The notes beneath the pieces were generated by a model. The model had not been told where the DNA came from, searched no databases, and saw only the letters and a list, made by a program, of their open reading frames with translations. DNA of 64,000 nucleotides from Saccharopolyspora rhizosphaerae (GTDB lineage Bacteria > Actinomycetota > Actinomycetes > Mycobacteriales > Pseudonocardiaceae): positions 62,001-126,000 of the forward strand of contig NZ_RSAA01000005.1 in NCBI RefSeq assembly GCF_003931915.1, read 5' to 3'. Position numbers and translations under genes: made by a program. Positions 25,721 through 34,680 of this stretch are shown here, piece after piece. How positions within the stretch are numbered: position 1 is the first letter of the stretch; each line of letters opens with the position of its first letter.

Positions 25721-25834
25721 GTGAGCACTTCAGTGCCAGCGGCACAATCCCCTGAGGGAAGCAGTACCGAGCCGGGTAGCAGACCCGGCTTCCTCAGACC
25801 CACGGGCGCGAGCACGAGGCGGGCCGAGGGTTGA
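25721..25834 (+). CDS. Possible 37-residue upstream frame coupled to the CNNM gene
   Basis: A GTG-started frame (VSTSVPAAQSPEG...) ending at TGA 25832-25834, which overlaps the TTG start of the next gene (TTGA). The product is low-complexity, rich in Ser, Pro, Gly and Arg, and the GGGA before the GTG is too close to be a good ribosome site. The frame contains the hairpin at 25752-25797. It may be a leader peptide, or chance; no homologue is known to me. Confidence 0.25.
   Translation: MSTSVPAAQSPEGSSTEPGSRPGFLRPTGASTRRAEG
25752..25797 (+). promoter_or_regulatory. Stem-loop in the leader of the CNNM operon
   Basis: The outer stem CTGAGGGAA (25752-25760) pairs with TTCCTCAG (25790-25797), one base bulged. 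The inner stem GCCGGGT (25771-25777) pairs perfectly with ACCCGGC (25783-25789). It ends 33 bases before the TTG start. It lacks the motifs I know for M-box, ydaO or yybP RNAs. Confidence 0.4.
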
Positions 25835-27171
25835 TCGAAATCGTGCTGGCCGTCGTCGGCCTCCTGTTCATAGCGGTGCTCACGCTGGGCACCGGTCTCG
25901 CGGTGGCCGCCGAGTTCTCGCTCACCTCGCTGGAACGCTCCACCGTGGACGCGCACGTGCACTCGGTCGGCGACAAGCGCGCCCACGCCGTGCAGCGAGC
26001 TCACCGCACGTTGTCCTTCCAGCTCTCCGGCGCGCAGGTCGCGATCACGCTGACCACGCTGATCACCGGTTACGTGGCCGAACCGCTCATCGGTGACCTG
26101 ATCCAGCCGGTGATCTCCGCCCTCGGCGTGCCGCAGGGCCCGGCCGAGGGCCTGTCGCTGGCGCTGGCGATCCTGCTGGCGACCGCGCTGTCGATGGTCT
26201 TCGGCGAGATGGTGCCGAAGAACCTCGCCATCGCCCGCCCGCTGCCGACGGCGCGCGTGGTCTCGGGCTACCACGCTCGGTTCTCCCGGGTGTTCAAGTG
26301 GCTCATCGACGCCATGAACAACAGCGCGAACTGGGTGGTGCGCAGGTTGGGCGTGGAGCCGCAGGAGGAGCTGCGCTCGGCGCGCTCCCCTGACGAGCTC
26401 GGCTCGATCGTGCGCTCCAGCGCAGCCCACGGCACGCTCGACGAGGCCACCGCGCGGCTGATGGACCGCTCGCTGCGCTTCGGCGACCGCACCGCCGAGG
26501 AGCTGATGACCCCGCGCGTGCGGGTCGCCTCCCTCCAGGTCGGCGAGACCGTCGTGGACCTGCTGGACCTGGCCCGGCGCACCGGTTTCTCGCGCTTCCC
26601 CGTGCACGGCGGCGACCTCGACGACGTCCAGGGCGTGGTGCACGTCAAGCAGGCCTTCGGCGTCCCGGCCGCGCAGCGCGAGACCACGCGCGTGGAGGCG
26701 CTGACCCGGCCGGTGCCGACGGTGCCGGCCACGCTGGACGGTGACGCGCTGCTCAACCGGCTGCGCGGGTCGGGCCTGCAGCTGGCGGTCGTCGTCGACG
26801 AGTACGGCGGCACCGCGGGCATCGTGAGCCTGGAGGACGTGGTCGAGGAGATCATCGGCGACGTCCGCGACGAGCACGACCGGCTGGAGATCTCCGCCGT
26901 GCGCAGGCTCGGCGAGGACACCTGGCTGATCTCCGGCCTGCTGCGCCCCGACGAGCTCGCCGAAGCCACCGGTTTCGTGATGCCCGAGGGCGACTACGAG
27001 ACCGTCGCTGGCCTGCTGCTGTGGCGGCTGGGCCGCATCCCGACCGTGGGTGACCGGCTGGACGTGGAGGGCTGGCGGCTGACCGTCATGCGCATGGACA
27101 AGCACCGCATCGCCGAACTGCGGCTGGCCAAGCAGCCCGCGCACGCCGACGCGATGGAGGTCCGCCGATGA
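25831..27171 (+). CDS. CNNM/CorC-type membrane protein with CBS domains (first of pair)
   Basis: Membrane protein of 446 aa. The DUF21/CNNM membrane domain (about 1-200) includes AAEFSLTSLERSTVDA and MVFGEMVPKNLAIARP. It is followed by a CBS pair (about 215-335, including MTPRVRVASLQ and DEYGGTAGIVSLEDVVEEIIGD) and a CorC_HlyC domain (about 350-435). Relatives are linked to Mg2+/Co2+ handling; the old hemolysin label is misleading. The start is TTG 25831, with only GAGGG directly before it. Its stop overlaps the second CNNM gene (ATGA). The tandem recalls Rv1842c/Rv1841c. Confidence 0.87.
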   Translation: MIEIVLAVVGLLFIAVLTLGTGLAVAAEFSLTSLERSTVDAHVHSVGDKRAHAVQRAHRTLSFQLSGAQVAITLTTLITGYVAEPLIGDLIQPVISALGVPQGPAEGLSLALAILLATALSMVFGEMVPKNLAIARPLPTARVVSGYHARFSRVFKWLIDAMNNSANWVVRRLGVEPQEELRSARSPDELGSIVRSSAAHGTLDEATARLMDRSLRFGDRTAEELMTPRVRVASLQVGETVVDLLDLARRTGFSRFPVHGGDLDDVQGVVHVKQAFGVPAAQRETTRVEALTRPVPTVPATLDGDALLNRLRGSGLQLAVVVDEYGGTAGIVSLEDVVEEIIGDVRDEHDRLEISAVRRLGEDTWLISGLLRPDELAEATGFVMPEGDYETVAGLLLWRLGRIPTVGDRLDVEGWRLTVMRMDKHRIAELRLAKQPAHADAMEVRR

Positions 27172-28208
27172 GCGACCCCCTCGCGCTGCTGCTCGCCGTG
27201 CTCCTGCTGGTGCTCAACGCGCTGTTCGTGGGCGCGGAGTTCTCGCTGCTGTCCTCCCGGCGCGACCGGCTCGAAGCGCTGCTCACCCAAGGCGTGGGCC
27301 GCGCGCGCACGGTGATCAAGGCGAGCCAGGAGGGCTCGTTGATGCTCACCAGCGCCCAGCTGGGCATCACGCTGTGCTCGCTGGGACTGGGCCGCATCGG
27401 CGAACCCGCCGTCGCGCACGCCCTGGAAGGCCCGTTCTCCGCGGTGGGCATCCCGGAGGCGGTCACGCACGCGGTGGCGTTCACGATCGCCCTGGCGGTC
27501 GTGGTCGTGCTGCACGTGCTGGTCGGCGAGATGGTGCCGAAGAACCTGGCGCTGGCCGAGCCGGAGCGCATGGCGCTGTGGCTGGTCCCCGCGCTGGTCG
27601 GGTTCGTGCAGCTGGCCCGGCCTTTCATCGCGTTGTTCAACATGATGGCCAACGGGGTGCTCAAGCTGCTGCGGGTCGAGCCGAAGGACGAGCTGGAGAC
27701 CGCCTACACCTCGGCGGAGCTGGCCGAGCTGCTCGTGGAATCCCGCCGGGAGGGCCTGCTGGAGCACTCCGAGCACCGCAGGCTCGCCCAGACGCTGTCC
27801 TCGGTGGAGCACACCGTCGCCGACGTGCTGGTGCCGCTGCCGGAGGTCACCACGCTGCCGGGGCGGCCGACACTGGGGGACGTGGAGCGGGTCGTGGCAG
27901 ACACGGGCTTCTCCCGCTTCCCGGTCCGCGGCGACGACGGCCGGCTGCTCGGCTACCTGCACGTCAAGGACATCCTGGACCAGGCCGGTGAGGACCCGCA
28001 GACGCCGATCGCCGACGCCCGGCGGCGCGACCTGCCGACGGTGCCGGTCACCGCCCGGCTCGACGAGGCCATGACCTCGCTGCGCCGGGCCGGCAGCCAC
28101 CTCGCCGCCGCCGTGGACTCCGCCGGCAACGCCGTCGGCGTGGTGGCGCTGGAGGACCTCGTCGAGGAGTACGTGGGCACCGTCCGCGACGGCACCCACG
28201 TCCACTGA
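27168..28208 (+). CDS. CNNM-type membrane protein with CBS domains (second of pair)
   Basis: Paralogue of the preceding protein, 346 aa. The CNNM domain has the same FVGAEFSLLSSRRDRLEAL and VGEMVPKNLALAEP landmarks, and the CBS pair ends in GVVALEDLVEEYVG. It stops there and lacks the C-terminal CorC_HlyC domain, so the two proteins probably form a heteromer with only one such domain. It is translationally coupled through ATGA at 27168. A terminator hairpin follows. Confidence 0.87.
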   Translation: MSDPLALLLAVLLLVLNALFVGAEFSLLSSRRDRLEALLTQGVGRARTVIKASQEGSLMLTSAQLGITLCSLGLGRIGEPAVAHALEGPFSAVGIPEAVTHAVAFTIALAVVVVLHVLVGEMVPKNLALAEPERMALWLVPALVGFVQLARPFIALFNMMANGVLKLLRVEPKDELETAYTSAELAELLVESRREGLLEHSEHRRLAQTLSSVEHTVADVLVPLPEVTTLPGRPTLGDVERVVADTGFSRFPVRGDDGRLLGYLHVKDILDQAGEDPQTPIADARRRDLPTVPVTARLDEAMTSLRRAGSHLAAAVDSAGNAVGVVALEDLVEEYVGTVRDGTHVH

Positions 28209-28210
28209 CC

Positions 28211-28240
28211 GGGCGAGGCGCGGGTGACCGCGCCTCGCCC
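28211..28240 (+). terminator. Terminator after the CNNM pair
   Basis: GGGCGAGGCGCGG (28211-28223) pairs perfectly with CCGCGCCTCGCCC (28228-28240) around GTGA. The stem starts three bases after the stop codon. Confidence 0.82.
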
Positions 28241-28370
28241 AGATGGCGCAACTTCGCGAGGAACTGGACGGCCGTGCTCCCCACCGAACGGCCGTGGAAT
28301 CCCGTTTTCCCAGTTCGCAGCGGGGATGCCCCCGACGCGGACGGAGATCCTCACTCGGTAGTGTCCTTGC

Positions 28371-30059
28371 GTGCGAGATGATCAGCTCTCGCCGTCCCAC
28401 GCGGACACCTCTCCTCCCGGCCGCGTGATCGGCGGCAGGTACCGGCTGGACCGCACCATCGGCAAGGGCGGGATGGGCTACGTCTGGTCCGGCACGGACG
28501 AGGTCCTGGAACGGCCGGTGGCGGTCAAGGAACTCCACCTGCCCGCGGACATCCCCGAGGAGGAAGCGGCCGACCTCCGGGAGCGGGCCCTGCGCGAAGC
28601 GCGGGCCATGGCCACCCTCAGCCACCCCAACACCGTGATGCTCTACGACGTGGCACGCGAGGGCAGCAGCCCGTACGTGGTCATGGAACTGGTGTCGGGT
28701 CAGAGCCTGTCGGCGATCTTGAAGAAGCACCGCGCGCTCAACCACTACCAGCTGGCCGTCATGATCGACGGGGTCGCCGCAGCGCTGGAGGCCGCCCACC
28801 AGGTCGGCATCGTCCACCGCGACGTCAAGCCCGGCAACGTGCTGCTCGGCCCACGCGGGCAGGTCAAGCTCGCGGACTTCGGGCTCTCCCGCAACATCGC
28901 CGAGACCACCATGACCCGCTCCGAGGTGCTGCTGGGCACGCCCGCCTACCTGCCGCCGGAGATCGCCCGCCGGGGCGCGCTGGACGCCTACGCCGACCTG
29001 TGGAGCCTCGGCGCCACGCTCTACTCGGCCGCGGAGGGCCGCCCGCCGTACGACAAGGCCAACGACCCGCTGATCACCATCAGCGCGATCGTGCACGGTC
29101 CGCTCCCGCGCCACCACCAGACCGGCCCGATCGGCGAGGTCCTCGGCGGGTTGCTGGTCAAGCAGCCGGAGCGCCGGATGCCGCTGGTCGAGGTGCGGCG
29201 CAGGCTGCACGAGATCGTCCGCCACGCCGGTGAGGAGCCGTTCGAACCCCTGCTGGACCCCAACGCCCCCGCGGCCACCGAGCGGATCCGCACCGCTCCC
29301 CCACCCCCGGCGGTGGTCCCGCACCAGCCCACGCGGCAGGCCGACCGGCGCCAGTCCATCCCGCGCGTGACGCCGCCACCACCGTCGCACCCGCGGCCGG
29401 TGGCCGCGCCGTCCCGGGCGCAGCCGGTGATCCCGCAGCAGCAGATGCGGGCCGCGCAACCGGGGATGCCCGCGCAGTCCGGTGCCTGGCAACCACCGGC
29501 GCCCGCCAGGCGCGGCCCCGGGCGCACCACGATCCTCGCGGGGGCGTTCACGCTCGTGCTGGTGGCCGGCGCGGCCACCTTCGGGTTCCTGGCCGGAGGC
29601 GACGACACCGACCCCGAAGGCCCCTCGACGACCGAGCGGCGCACCGCGTTCGGCACCGCCTACCAGCCGCTGCAGGCGGAGCAGGCAGGCTCGGTGGGAC
29701 GCTCGATCAAGGGCGGCAACCAGGCGGGCATCCGCTTCGCCGGCCCGCTGGTGACCGGGGACGTGCTGCGCTTCGACGCGGTCGACTTCGGCACCGAAGG
29801 CGCCCGCGAGGTCTCCGCGCAGCTGCGCACCTCTGTTCCGGAGTCGGTCCAGGCCAAGGTCACCGTTCGACTGGGCAGCCCGTCCGGCGAGGCCGTCGGG
29901 CAGATCAGGGTAGCGGCGCTGCGCGGCAACACGGCGTGGAAGGAGGTTCCGGTGAAGCTCACCCGGCAAGTCACCGGCACCCACGCTGTCTACCTGGTCG
30001 TCAGCGCAGCGACGGGTGTGGAGGCGCTGCAGCTCGATTGGGTCGAGTTCCACCGCTGA
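28371..30059 (+). CDS. Membrane Ser/Thr protein kinase with extracellular C-terminal domain
   Basis: PknB-like kinase of 562 aa. The catalytic domain shows IGKGGMGYVW, Lys in VAVKELH, HRDVKPGN, ADFGLSRN and GTPAYLPPE. A Pro/Gln-rich juxtamembrane segment of ~120 residues precedes one membrane helix (TILAGAFTLVLVAGAATFGF). The outside domain (~140 aa, ending LQLDWVEFHR) looks all-beta, possibly carbohydrate-binding-like, with no PASTA repeat. It differs entirely from the sensor of the kinase at 2107-3549. The GTG start at 28371 gives MRDDQLSPS. The conserved gene at 30086 follows by 26 bases. Confidence 0.9.
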   Translation: MRDDQLSPSHADTSPPGRVIGGRYRLDRTIGKGGMGYVWSGTDEVLERPVAVKELHLPADIPEEEAADLRERALREARAMATLSHPNTVMLYDVAREGSSPYVVMELVSGQSLSAILKKHRALNHYQLAVMIDGVAAALEAAHQVGIVHRDVKPGNVLLGPRGQVKLADFGLSRNIAETTMTRSEVLLGTPAYLPPEIARRGALDAYADLWSLGATLYSAAEGRPPYDKANDPLITISAIVHGPLPRHHQTGPIGEVLGGLLVKQPERRMPLVEVRRRLHEIVRHAGEEPFEPLLDPNAPAATERIRTAPPPPAVVPHQPTRQADRRQSIPRVTPPPPSHPRPVAAPSRAQPVIPQQQMRAAQPGMPAQSGAWQPPAPARRGPGRTTILAGAFTLVLVAGAATFGFLAGGDDTDPEGPSTTERRTAFGTAYQPLQAEQAGSVGRSIKGGNQAGIRFAGPLVTGDVLRFDAVDFGTEGAREVSAQLRTSVPESVQAKVTVRLGSPSGEAVGQIRVAALRGNTAWKEVPVKLTRQVTGTHAVYLVVSAATGVEALQLDWVEFHR

Positions 30060-30085
30060 ACCCCGGCCCGCTACCCTGACCAGCG

Positions 30086-30964
30086 ATGTTGGTGCTGAGC
30101 GAGCAGGAGTGGCGGGAGCGCCGCACCGCCCACCGCGAACGGGTGGCCCGGTGGACCGAGCCGCACCGCCGGCGTCAGCACCAGCAGCGCAAGCACCCGG
30201 TGCTGGACTTCTTGTTCACCTACTACTCCTTCCGCCCGGCACGCTTGGAGCGCTGGCAGCCCGGCGTCGGCGTGGCGCTGGAGGACGGTCGGGAGTTCTT
30301 GTCCCGCAAGGGTTTCGTCGAGACGCCCGAGGGCGTGGCGCTGGACCCCGCGGCGCTGACCGACAAGCGGCGCGACTCGGCGGAGTTCATCCTCGGCCTG
30401 CTCAGCGCGACCGCCTCCCGCTCGGCGCGGCTGGGCTGCTTCGGGCTGCACGAGTGGGCGATGGTCTACCGGACCGAGCCCGGCGACGTGCGGCACAGCG
30501 GGTGGCCGCTGCGGCTCGGGCACGACGGCACCGACGAGGTCGTGGAGTCGATGCCGATCAGCTGCACGCACCACGACGCGTTCCGCTTCTTCACCCCGCA
30601 GGCCCGCCCGCTCAACGCCCACCAGCCGACGCGGGCCGACCAGGTCCGGTGGGAGCAGCCGGGTTGTCTGCACGCGAACATGGACCTGTTCAAGTGGGCC
30701 TACAAGCTCGATCCGTTCGTGCCGGGTGAGCTGATCGCCGACTGCTTCGAGCTGGCGGTGCGAGTGCGCGAGCTGGACATGTGCGCCAGCCCCTACGACC
30801 TCAGCGAGCTCGGTTACGAGCCGGTGCCGATCGAGACGCCGCACGGCCGCGCCGAGTACGTGCGCCGCCAGCGCGAGTTCGCCGAGGAGGCAGCGGGCCT
30901 CCGTTCCCGGCTCATCGAGACCTGCCGCGACATCCTCAACTTGGGCGCGAAGCAGGCTGCCTGA
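30086..30964 (+). CDS. Conserved actinobacterial protein of unclear function
   Basis: A 292-aa soluble protein beginning MLVLSEQEWRERRTAH, with HPVLDFLFTYYSFRPARLERWQPG near the start and ADQVRWEQPGCLHANMDLFKWAYKLDPF in the second half. I recall relatives across actinobacteria, often labelled 3-methyladenine DNA glycosylase. I see no helix-hairpin-helix/GPD motif or other feature of AlkA, Tag or AAG that would support the label. Many His, Asp and Cys residues are in conserved-looking motifs (CTHHDAFRFF), so a metal- or nucleic-acid-binding enzyme is possible. It probably shares a transcript with the kinase upstream. Confidence 0.75.
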   Translation: MLVLSEQEWRERRTAHRERVARWTEPHRRRQHQQRKHPVLDFLFTYYSFRPARLERWQPGVGVALEDGREFLSRKGFVETPEGVALDPAALTDKRRDSAEFILGLLSATASRSARLGCFGLHEWAMVYRTEPGDVRHSGWPLRLGHDGTDEVVESMPISCTHHDAFRFFTPQARPLNAHQPTRADQVRWEQPGCLHANMDLFKWAYKLDPFVPGELIADCFELAVRVRELDMCASPYDLSELGYEPVPIETPHGRAEYVRRQREFAEEAAGLRSRLIETCRDILNLGAKQAA

Positions 30965-30976
30965 CGGCTCGCCCAG

Positions 30977-32326
30977 CTAGCTTTCTGCTGCGAGGGGTTC
31001 GCGGCTACCGGCGGGCACGACATCCCCCTCGGGGGGCGCCCGAAGTCGTCTGAGCTGCCGTGCCATCGCGACCGCCGCGGTTCCCGCCCCGAGCACCTGG
31101 GCCGCGACCGCCGCGATGACGGGGTCGCCTGGCGGCACCAGCACCGCTGCCAGGACCACCGCACCCGCCGCCCAGGACATCGCGACCGTTCGGCACCGGC
31201 CTTGCGCTACCAGGGCCGCGTTCAGCACCTGCGCTGCCATCAGCAGCGTGGTGCCGCCGACCAGGCACAGCAGGATCACGAGCGGCAGGGCATCTCGTGT
31301 TCCGAAGAGCTCCCGCGAGGCCCATGCGCCGAACCCGAAGAGGCCCACCAAGCCGATCGTCGCGATCAGGAGCGCTACCGCGAGGCCGCCCCGCAGCGTC
31401 CGCCGGAACCGGCAGTGCTCCGCACGCGCCACAGCACCGGTCAACGCCGTGAGCAAGAGCACCTGCACCGGCGAGAAGACGAACAGCGGGATCCTCGCCA
31501 GCAGCAGCCCCGCGGCGAACGCCGCGGCCAGTGCAGCATCCTGCGCTCGAGTGGTCACGACGACGACCGGCACGTTGGCCATCACGTACGTCAACAACGT
31601 CGTCACCACCAACGACGGCAACCCTCCGGTGGCGTCCGGCTTCGCCGTGCCGGGGTGGACGGCAGGCCCGCGCACTTCCGGCTCCGCGAGCGCCGGCTGC
31701 ACGGGCGCACGCCCCTCTCGCGCACGCCACCTCCACGCGCACAACGCGCCCACGAGCGCGCTGCACCCCGTCCCGGCTGCGAAAACGGCCGAGTACCAGC
31801 CCACTGGAATCGGACCGGCGATCAAGGCGGAACCCACGAGCACCAGCCGTCCGAGTCCCTCCGCACCCAACGTGGCCGCGTAGCCGCGAACATCCCGCAG
31901 ACCGGCGAGCACACCGCGCACCAGGGACATCATCGCGGTCAGCCCAGCGGTGACCGCGGCAACGACCGCGAGCCCGCCGTGCCCGGCGAACGCGTCACCG
32001 ATGAGGAAGGGGGCGCACACCGCCAGTGCGAGCAGTACCAGGCCGAGCATCCCCACCACGCGGGCCGCCGTCCAGGTGAGGACCGGGAGCACCCGACCGC
32101 CGCACTCGACGACGAACACGGTGCGACGGCTCACCTCGTGCTCCACGGCGAGGAAGACACCCGGGCCGACGATGTTCGCGATCGTGTACAGCGTGGCCAC
32201 CGCCGCGGCCTCCGCAGGGGCGAAGAGCTGGCCGGCGACCGCGACGAACGCGTACCCGGCCACCCCGACCAGAACGGTTCCCGCAGCGAGCGTCACAGCG
32301 TTCCCGGACCGACCACCTGCGTTCAC
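30977..32326 (-). CDS. Flippase-like polytopic membrane protein (polysaccharide biosynthesis)
   Basis: Membrane protein of 449 aa with about 12-14 hydrophobic segments and an Arg-rich cytoplasmic tail. The layout fits Wzx/MATE-like exporters that flip lipid-linked glycans, with little sequence signature beyond that, so the call rests partly on the neighbouring sugar genes. The likely start is GTG 32326 (VNAGGRSGNAV), just before the first segment. The upstream extension to 32458 contains unrelated Cys- and Arg-rich sequence. It converges with the gene at 30086 and is divergent from the epimerase gene. Confidence 0.68.
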   Translation of the reverse strand: MNAGGRSGNAVTLAAGTVLVGVAGYAFVAVAGQLFAPAEAAAVATLYTIANIVGPGVFLAVEHEVSRRTVFVVECGGRVLPVLTWTAARVVGMLGLVLLALAVCAPFLIGDAFAGHGGLAVVAAVTAGLTAMMSLVRGVLAGLRDVRGYAATLGAEGLGRLVLVGSALIAGPIPVGWYSAVFAAGTGCSALVGALCAWRWRAREGRAPVQPALAEPEVRGPAVHPGTAKPDATGGLPSLVVTTLLTYVMANVPVVVVTTRAQDAALAAAFAAGLLLARIPLFVFSPVQVLLLTALTGAVARAEHCRFRRTLRGGLAVALLIATIGLVGLFGFGAWASRELFGTRDALPLVILLCLVGGTTLLMAAQVLNAALVAQGRCRTVAMSWAAGAVVLAAVLVPPGDPVIAAVAAQVLGAGTAAVAMARQLRRLRAPPEGDVVPAGSREPLAAES

Positions 32327-32660
32327 GGCCCTGAACGCTACGCCTGCGGAACGACCCGCGCAGCCCACAGGAGTCCACAAGAGACAGAGAGTCCTGCGAA
32401 CCGCATCGCACCCACTTCCCTTGTGGAATGCGAAGTTCCGCTCCCCCTCCGGCAGCACCGTGGACCCGCTCGAAGCGACAACGTGACAGCTTCACCCCCT
32501 CGGAATCCCACCACCACGGGAAAGTCACGTCTTCGAGTGGTGTGCTCGCTCCCCGTTTGCAGCTCCTGCGCCACGCGCCCAACGCTCTTAGCGCGGTGCG
32601 GCGGCGGGCGGACGCGTCACCGAAGAAGCGAACTCAACTTCGTCATTCAGGAGGCGTTCT
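32327..32660. other. 334-base divergent promoter region
   Basis: This separates the flippase-like gene (minus) from the epimerase gene (plus). It is less GC-rich than its surroundings and has no supported gene. AGGAGG at 32649-32654 is the ribosome site of the epimerase. Confidence 0.5.
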
Positions 32661-33614
32661 GTGCGCGCACTGGTAACCGGCGGGGCCGGCTTCATCGGCT
32701 CACACCTAGTGGACCAGCTCGTCGGCCACGGACATCGGGTCTGCGTGGTCGACGACTTCAGCCGGGGAAGCCCGGACAACCTGATCGCCTCGCTCGACAC
32801 CGGACGGGTCGCTCTGCACCGTGTCGACGTCTGCTCGCCCGAACTCGTCGCCCTCACGCACCACCACCGCCCGGAGGTCGTGTTCCACCTCGCCGCGCAG
32901 ATCGACGTGCGCGCCAGCGTTGATGATCCGCTGACAGATGCTCGTGCCAACGTCCTGGGCGCAGTCAACGTTGCTGAGGCGGTCAGGCTTTCGGGGGCTC
33001 GCAAGGTCGTCTACGCCACGTCCGGAGGCTCGATCTACGGGCACGCCGACGTGGTGCCCACCGACGAATCCGCGCCTGCGCGGCCTTTCTCGCCGTACGC
33101 GGCGTCGAAGCTCGCGGGTGAGATCTACTTCAACTCCTACTCACGACTGCACGGCCTCGATTGCACCCACCTGGCGATGTCCAACGTGTACGGGCCCCGT
33201 CAGCTCTCCCGAGGAGAGGCAGGCGTGGTCTCCGTGTTCGCGACCGCGATGCTGGACCGCGCGCGAACCGTGATCTACGGAGACGGCTGCAACACCCGCG
33301 ACTACGTGCACGTCGACGACGTCGTCGCCGCGTTCCTCGCCGCCGCCGGCGAACCCGGCTCCGGTCAGCGCTACAACGTCAGCACCGGCGTGCCGACCTC
33401 CGACCGTGAACTGCACACCATCGTCGCCGCGGCGGCCGGCGCTCCCGACACCCCGACGTTCATGCCCGCGCGGAAGGGCGATGTGCGCCGCTCGGTGTTG
33501 GACCGCACCCGCATCGGCACAGAGCTCGGTTGGAAGCCCCAGATCGACCTCGTCACCGGGGTCGGAGACCTCGTGAGGCACTTGCGGTCGCGGAGGAGCG
33601 CGCCAGTCGCCTGA
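32661..33614 (+). CDS. NAD-dependent nucleotide-sugar epimerase/dehydratase (GalE-like)
   Basis: Short-chain dehydrogenase-fold enzyme of 317 aa acting on a nucleotide-linked sugar, most like UDP-glucose 4-epimerases. The Rossmann motif is VTGGAGFIGSH, the Asp for NAD ribose lies in CVVDDFSRGS, and the catalytic YxxxK is in FSPYAASKLAGE with TSGGSIYG providing the Ser. NVYGPRQ and GDGCNTRDYVHVDDVV are typical substrate-side blocks. AGGAGG six bases before GTG 32661 fixes the start. It likely supplies an activated sugar to the glycosyltransferases downstream. Confidence 0.88.
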   Translation: MRALVTGGAGFIGSHLVDQLVGHGHRVCVVDDFSRGSPDNLIASLDTGRVALHRVDVCSPELVALTHHHRPEVVFHLAAQIDVRASVDDPLTDARANVLGAVNVAEAVRLSGARKVVYATSGGSIYGHADVVPTDESAPARPFSPYAASKLAGEIYFNSYSRLHGLDCTHLAMSNVYGPRQLSRGEAGVVSVFATAMLDRARTVIYGDGCNTRDYVHVDDVVAAFLAAAGEPGSGQRYNVSTGVPTSDRELHTIVAAAAGAPDTPTFMPARKGDVRRSVLDRTRIGTELGWKPQIDLVTGVGDLVRHLRSRRSAPVA

Positions 33615-33649
33615 AAACGCCTCTCCGGGCCTCTTAGCACACCGCAGGT

Positions 33650-33985
33650 TCACGGGTTGCGCTCGCGCTCCTCGTCGAGCGCGACTGCGCGCGCCAGCCG
33701 CGACAACCGCACCCGCAGCTCCTTGAAACGCAGGTAGGTGTTCAGGGAGAAGAAGGCGAACGCCGTCACCAGGCCGTAGAGCAGCAGGTCCGATCCTCTC
33801 CCCACGCCCACCGACGCCGCCAACGCCGTCAGCGCCTCCGGGCGCAGCACTGCGAAGACGCCGAAGCCCAAGAACATCACGAACCCGATCCGCACCGCGG
33901 CCGAAACGTAGGTCGTGCCGTGGTGCCGCAGGAAGAACACCAGCAGCGCCGCCACCGCTGCTACCAGGATCACCTGAATCATCAT
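33650..33985 (-). CDS. DUF2304 small membrane protein
   Basis: A 111-aa protein with three hydrophobic segments and a basic, coiled tail (RFKELRVRLSRLARAVALDEERERNP). DUF2304 proteins are commonly coupled to GT2 enzymes of the dolichol-phosphate-mannose-synthase type and are thought to assist them at the membrane. Here it is coupled to the GT2 gene through an ATGA overlap (start 33985, second Met at 33982). Its exact role is unknown. Confidence 0.8.
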   Translation of the reverse strand: MMIQVILVAAVAALLVFFLRHHGTTYVSAAVRIGFVMFLGFGVFAVLRPEALTALAASVGVGRGSDLLLYGLVTAFAFFSLNTYLRFKELRVRLSRLARAVALDEERERNP

Positions 33986-34680
33986 CGCAAGCTCCCCGAT
34001 TTGGTGCGCACCACCGCGTCGAACGCGATGTTGACCGCGTTGAGCAGGGACTGTCCTTTCGCCATCGAGTAGGCGGTGTACCGAATGGTCACCGGGACCT
34101 CCCCGACCCGCCAGCCGCGGCGCCGGATCAAGCTGATGATCTCCGACGCGTGCCCCATGCCGTCGCTGGTGATCTCCATCGTCTCGGCGACCGTCCGGTT
34201 GAACGCTCGCAATCCGTTGTGCGTGTCGGAGAGCCGCAACTGTCGGAGGCTCGGACTGCACCGCACCACTGTGCGCAGGACCGCACGTTTGAGCAGGGGG
34301 ACCGACACCGAACCACTGCCGAACCGAGTGCCGATGACCATGTCGTGGTCACCCCTCGCCAACTCGTCGAGGAGTGAGACCGCGTCTTCCACCTGGTGCT
34401 GGCCGTCGGCGTCGAAGGTCAGGAACCAGCGAGCGCCCGGGCGTTCTCGTGCGAACTCGATTCCCGTCTGCAACGCGGCGCCCTGGCCGAGGTTCACCGG
34501 ATGGTGGACCACGACAGCGCCAGCGCGACGCGCGAGCGCGGCCGAACCGTCGGTGCTGCCGTCGTCGATGCACACGACGTTCGGGAACGTTCGTCTGAGC
34601 TCGGCAACCACCTCGTGGATGATCGTCGCCTCCTCGTACATCGGGATGATCACCCACACGTCGTCCCGTGCAGTCACCAC
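33982..34680 (-). CDS. Family 2 glycosyltransferase, polyprenyl-phosphate sugar synthase-like
   Basis: GT-A enzyme of 232 aa. Motifs are VIIPMYEEATIIHEVV, CIDDGSTDGSA, and TFDADGQHQVED (DxD-type metal site). The size and the VNLGQGAALQTG block fit dolichyl/polyprenyl-phosphate mannose or glucose synthases, which charge a lipid carrier on the cytoplasmic face. It begins with tandem GTG codons (34680 and 34677) after GGAGGGGGA and overlaps the end of the DUF6541-like gene, so the three downstream products are made together. The sugar donor is unknown. Confidence 0.88.
   Translation of the reverse strand: MVTARDDVWVIIPMYEEATIIHEVVAELRRTFPNVVCIDDGSTDGSAALARRAGAVVVHHPVNLGQGAALQTGIEFARERPGARWFLTFDADGQHQVEDAVSLLDELARGDHDMVIGTRFGSGSVSVPLLKRAVLRTVVRCSPSLRQLRLSDTHNGLRAFNRTVAETMEITSDGMGHASEIISLIRRRGWRVGEVPVTIRYTAYSMAKGQSLLNAVNIAFDAVVRTKSGSLR

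Noticed and set aside
25680-25830. M-box, ydaO or yybP riboswitch before the CNNM genes
   Set aside because: The conserved core sequences of these classes are not present; only a generic hairpin can be supported.
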